Notes under the pieces: generated by a model | Told to the model about the DNA's origin: nothing | What the model saw: the letters and a program-made list of their open reading frames with translations, nothing else | Databases searched by the model: none | In this document: positions 13,407-14,038 of the stretch, piece after piece | How the letters are laid out: each line of letters begins with the position of its first letter | How positions within the stretch are numbered: the stretch's first letter is position 1 | Made by a program: the position numbers and the translations under genes | NCBI GenBank assembly: GCA_020441605.1 | Contig: JAGRLX010000172.1 | Location: 1 to 14,038, forward strand | DNA from: Alphaproteobacteria bacterium | GTDB lineage: Bacteria > Pseudomonadota > Alphaproteobacteria > Rhizobiales > Aestuariivirgaceae | DNA length: 14,038 nucleotides | Reading direction: 5' to 3'

Positions 13407-13415
13407 GAGAGAGAC

Positions 13416-14038
13416 ATGGAATTCGAGAAATACAGCGAAAGGTCGCGCGGCTTCATTCAATCTGCGCAACAGCTGGCCCTCCGCGAAGGGCATCAGCGCT
13501 TCACCCCCGAACATCTGCTGAAGGTCCTGCTTGATGACGAGGAGGGCCTGGCCGCCGGTCTGATCAAGGCGGCAGGTGGCGATTCCCGGACGGCGCTCCG
13601 CGAAGTGGAGGCGGCGCTCAAGAAGCAGCCCAAGGTTTCCGGAGCCGGCGCGGGACAGGTCTATCTGTCACCCGAGCTGGCGCGGGTTTTCGATGCGGGC
13701 CAGAAAATGGCCGAAAAAACCGGCGACAGCTATGTGACTGCGGAGCGCCTGCTGCAGGCTCTGGCGATCGAAGCGAGCGAGGCTGCCAAGGCGCTCAAGG
13801 CATCGGGGGTTTCGCCACAGGGGCTCAACGAAGCTATCAATGCCATCCGTAAGGGCCGCACCGCCGACACGGCATCGGCGGAACAGGGCTACGATGCCCT
13901 CAAGAAATACGCCCGCGACCTCACAGAAGCTGCCCGCAATGGCAAACTGGACCCGGTGATCGGCCGCGATGAGGAAATCCGCCGCACCATCCAGGTGCTG
14001 TCCCGGAGGACGAAGAACAATCCGGTGCTGATCGGCGA
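13416..14038 (+). CDS. clpB: ATP-dependent disaggregase ClpB, 5' part (runs off the right edge)
   Basis: ClpB is the Hsp100 AAA+ hexamer that, with DnaK, pulls proteins out of aggregates after heat stress. The first 207 codons are present. They begin [18 protein letters not shown], with the two Clp N repeats (about 1-145: [19 protein letters not shown], then [14 protein letters not shown]). They end inside the first nucleotide-binding domain at [20 protein letters not shown] and TKNNPVLIG, just before the expected Walker A. A full ClpB is about 860 residues, so most of the gene is outside. The ATG has an excellent Shine-Dalgarno, GAGGAGA (13404-13410). Regulation is visible as a sigma-32-like promoter and a possibly structured leader. 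Confidence 0.97.
   Translation, partial: MEFEKYSERSRGFIQSAQQLALREGHQRFTPEHLLKVLLDDEEGLAAGLIKAAGGDSRTALREVEAALKKQPKVSGAGAGQVYLSPELARVFDAGQKMAEKTGDSYVTAERLLQALAIEASEAAKALKASGVSPQGLNEAINAIRKGRTADTASAEQGYDALKKYARDLTEAARNGKLDPVIGRDEEIRRTIQVLSRRTKNNPVLIG

Larger units (their letters stand above)
13000..13415. other. 416-base region between the DUF4167 gene and clpB
   Basis: No convincing gene was found here on either strand; the open frames are short or rich in Arg, Cys and Pro. The left part holds the weak inverted repeats after the DUF4167 gene. The right part holds the sigma-32-like promoter (13256-13283) and a structured clpB leader of about 125 bases. Bases 13061-13255 show nothing I can assign. 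Confidence 0.6.

Noticed and set aside
1..14038. CRISPR arrays, tRNA or rRNA genes, insertion sequences
   Set aside because: No regularly spaced repeats, tRNA-like cloverleaf segments, rRNA segments, transposase motifs or paired terminal repeats were seen on reading through the window.

Overview
The window is GC-rich chromosomal DNA of an alphaproteobacterium, most likely from the Hyphomicrobiales (Rhizobiales). The evidence is the gene set and its order: ubiG divergent from lysC, then ptsP (the nitrogen PTS enzyme I), a RodZ-like HTH/DUF4115 protein, prfA-prmC, a DUF4167 protein found essentially in alphaproteobacteria, and clpB. A CIRCE operator in front of groES and alphaproteobacterial-type sigma-32 promoters fit the same group. 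The species cannot be named from the sequence.

Layout. The left edge holds the 5' part of groES on the minus strand, with a sigma-32-like promoter and a CIRCE operator (about 1-352). Next on the minus strand are a solitary AlkB-type non-haem di-iron membrane hydroxylase (374-1513), a 376-base stretch with a possible unassigned coding remnant (1514-1889), a PAPS-sulfotransferase-like protein (1890-2822) and ubiG (2919-3662). A divergent 188-base region separates ubiG from lysC (3851-5107). ptsP (5195-7459) follows behind a leader with three tandem hairpins. Then come the RodZ-like HTH membrane protein (7626-8717) and dtd with a TTG start (8726-9172). Two small minus-strand genes of unknown function (9125-9600) converge on dtd. 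prfA and prmC overlap (9887-11828), followed by the DUF4167 gene (12133-12999) and, after a 416-base regulatory region with a good sigma-32-like promoter, the 5' part of clpB (13416 to the right edge).

How the genes fit together. Most are housekeeping: ubiquinone synthesis (ubiG), aspartate-family amino acids (lysC), nitrogen-PTS signalling (ptsP), translation quality and termination (dtd, prfA, prmC) and protein folding or disaggregation (groES, clpB). prfA-prmC is a true functional pair, because PrmC methylates the GGQ glutamine of the release factor. The window is bracketed by two heat-shock genes, each with its own stress promoter. The accessory parts are the alkB/sulfotransferase block and the small gene pair between dtd and prfA.

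No CRISPR array, tRNA, rRNA, insertion sequence or complete new multi-gene system was found. The most unusual structures are regulatory: a second dyad exactly concentric with the CIRCE element, a three-hairpin leader before ptsP, and two mutually exclusive hairpins at the clpB ribosome binding site.
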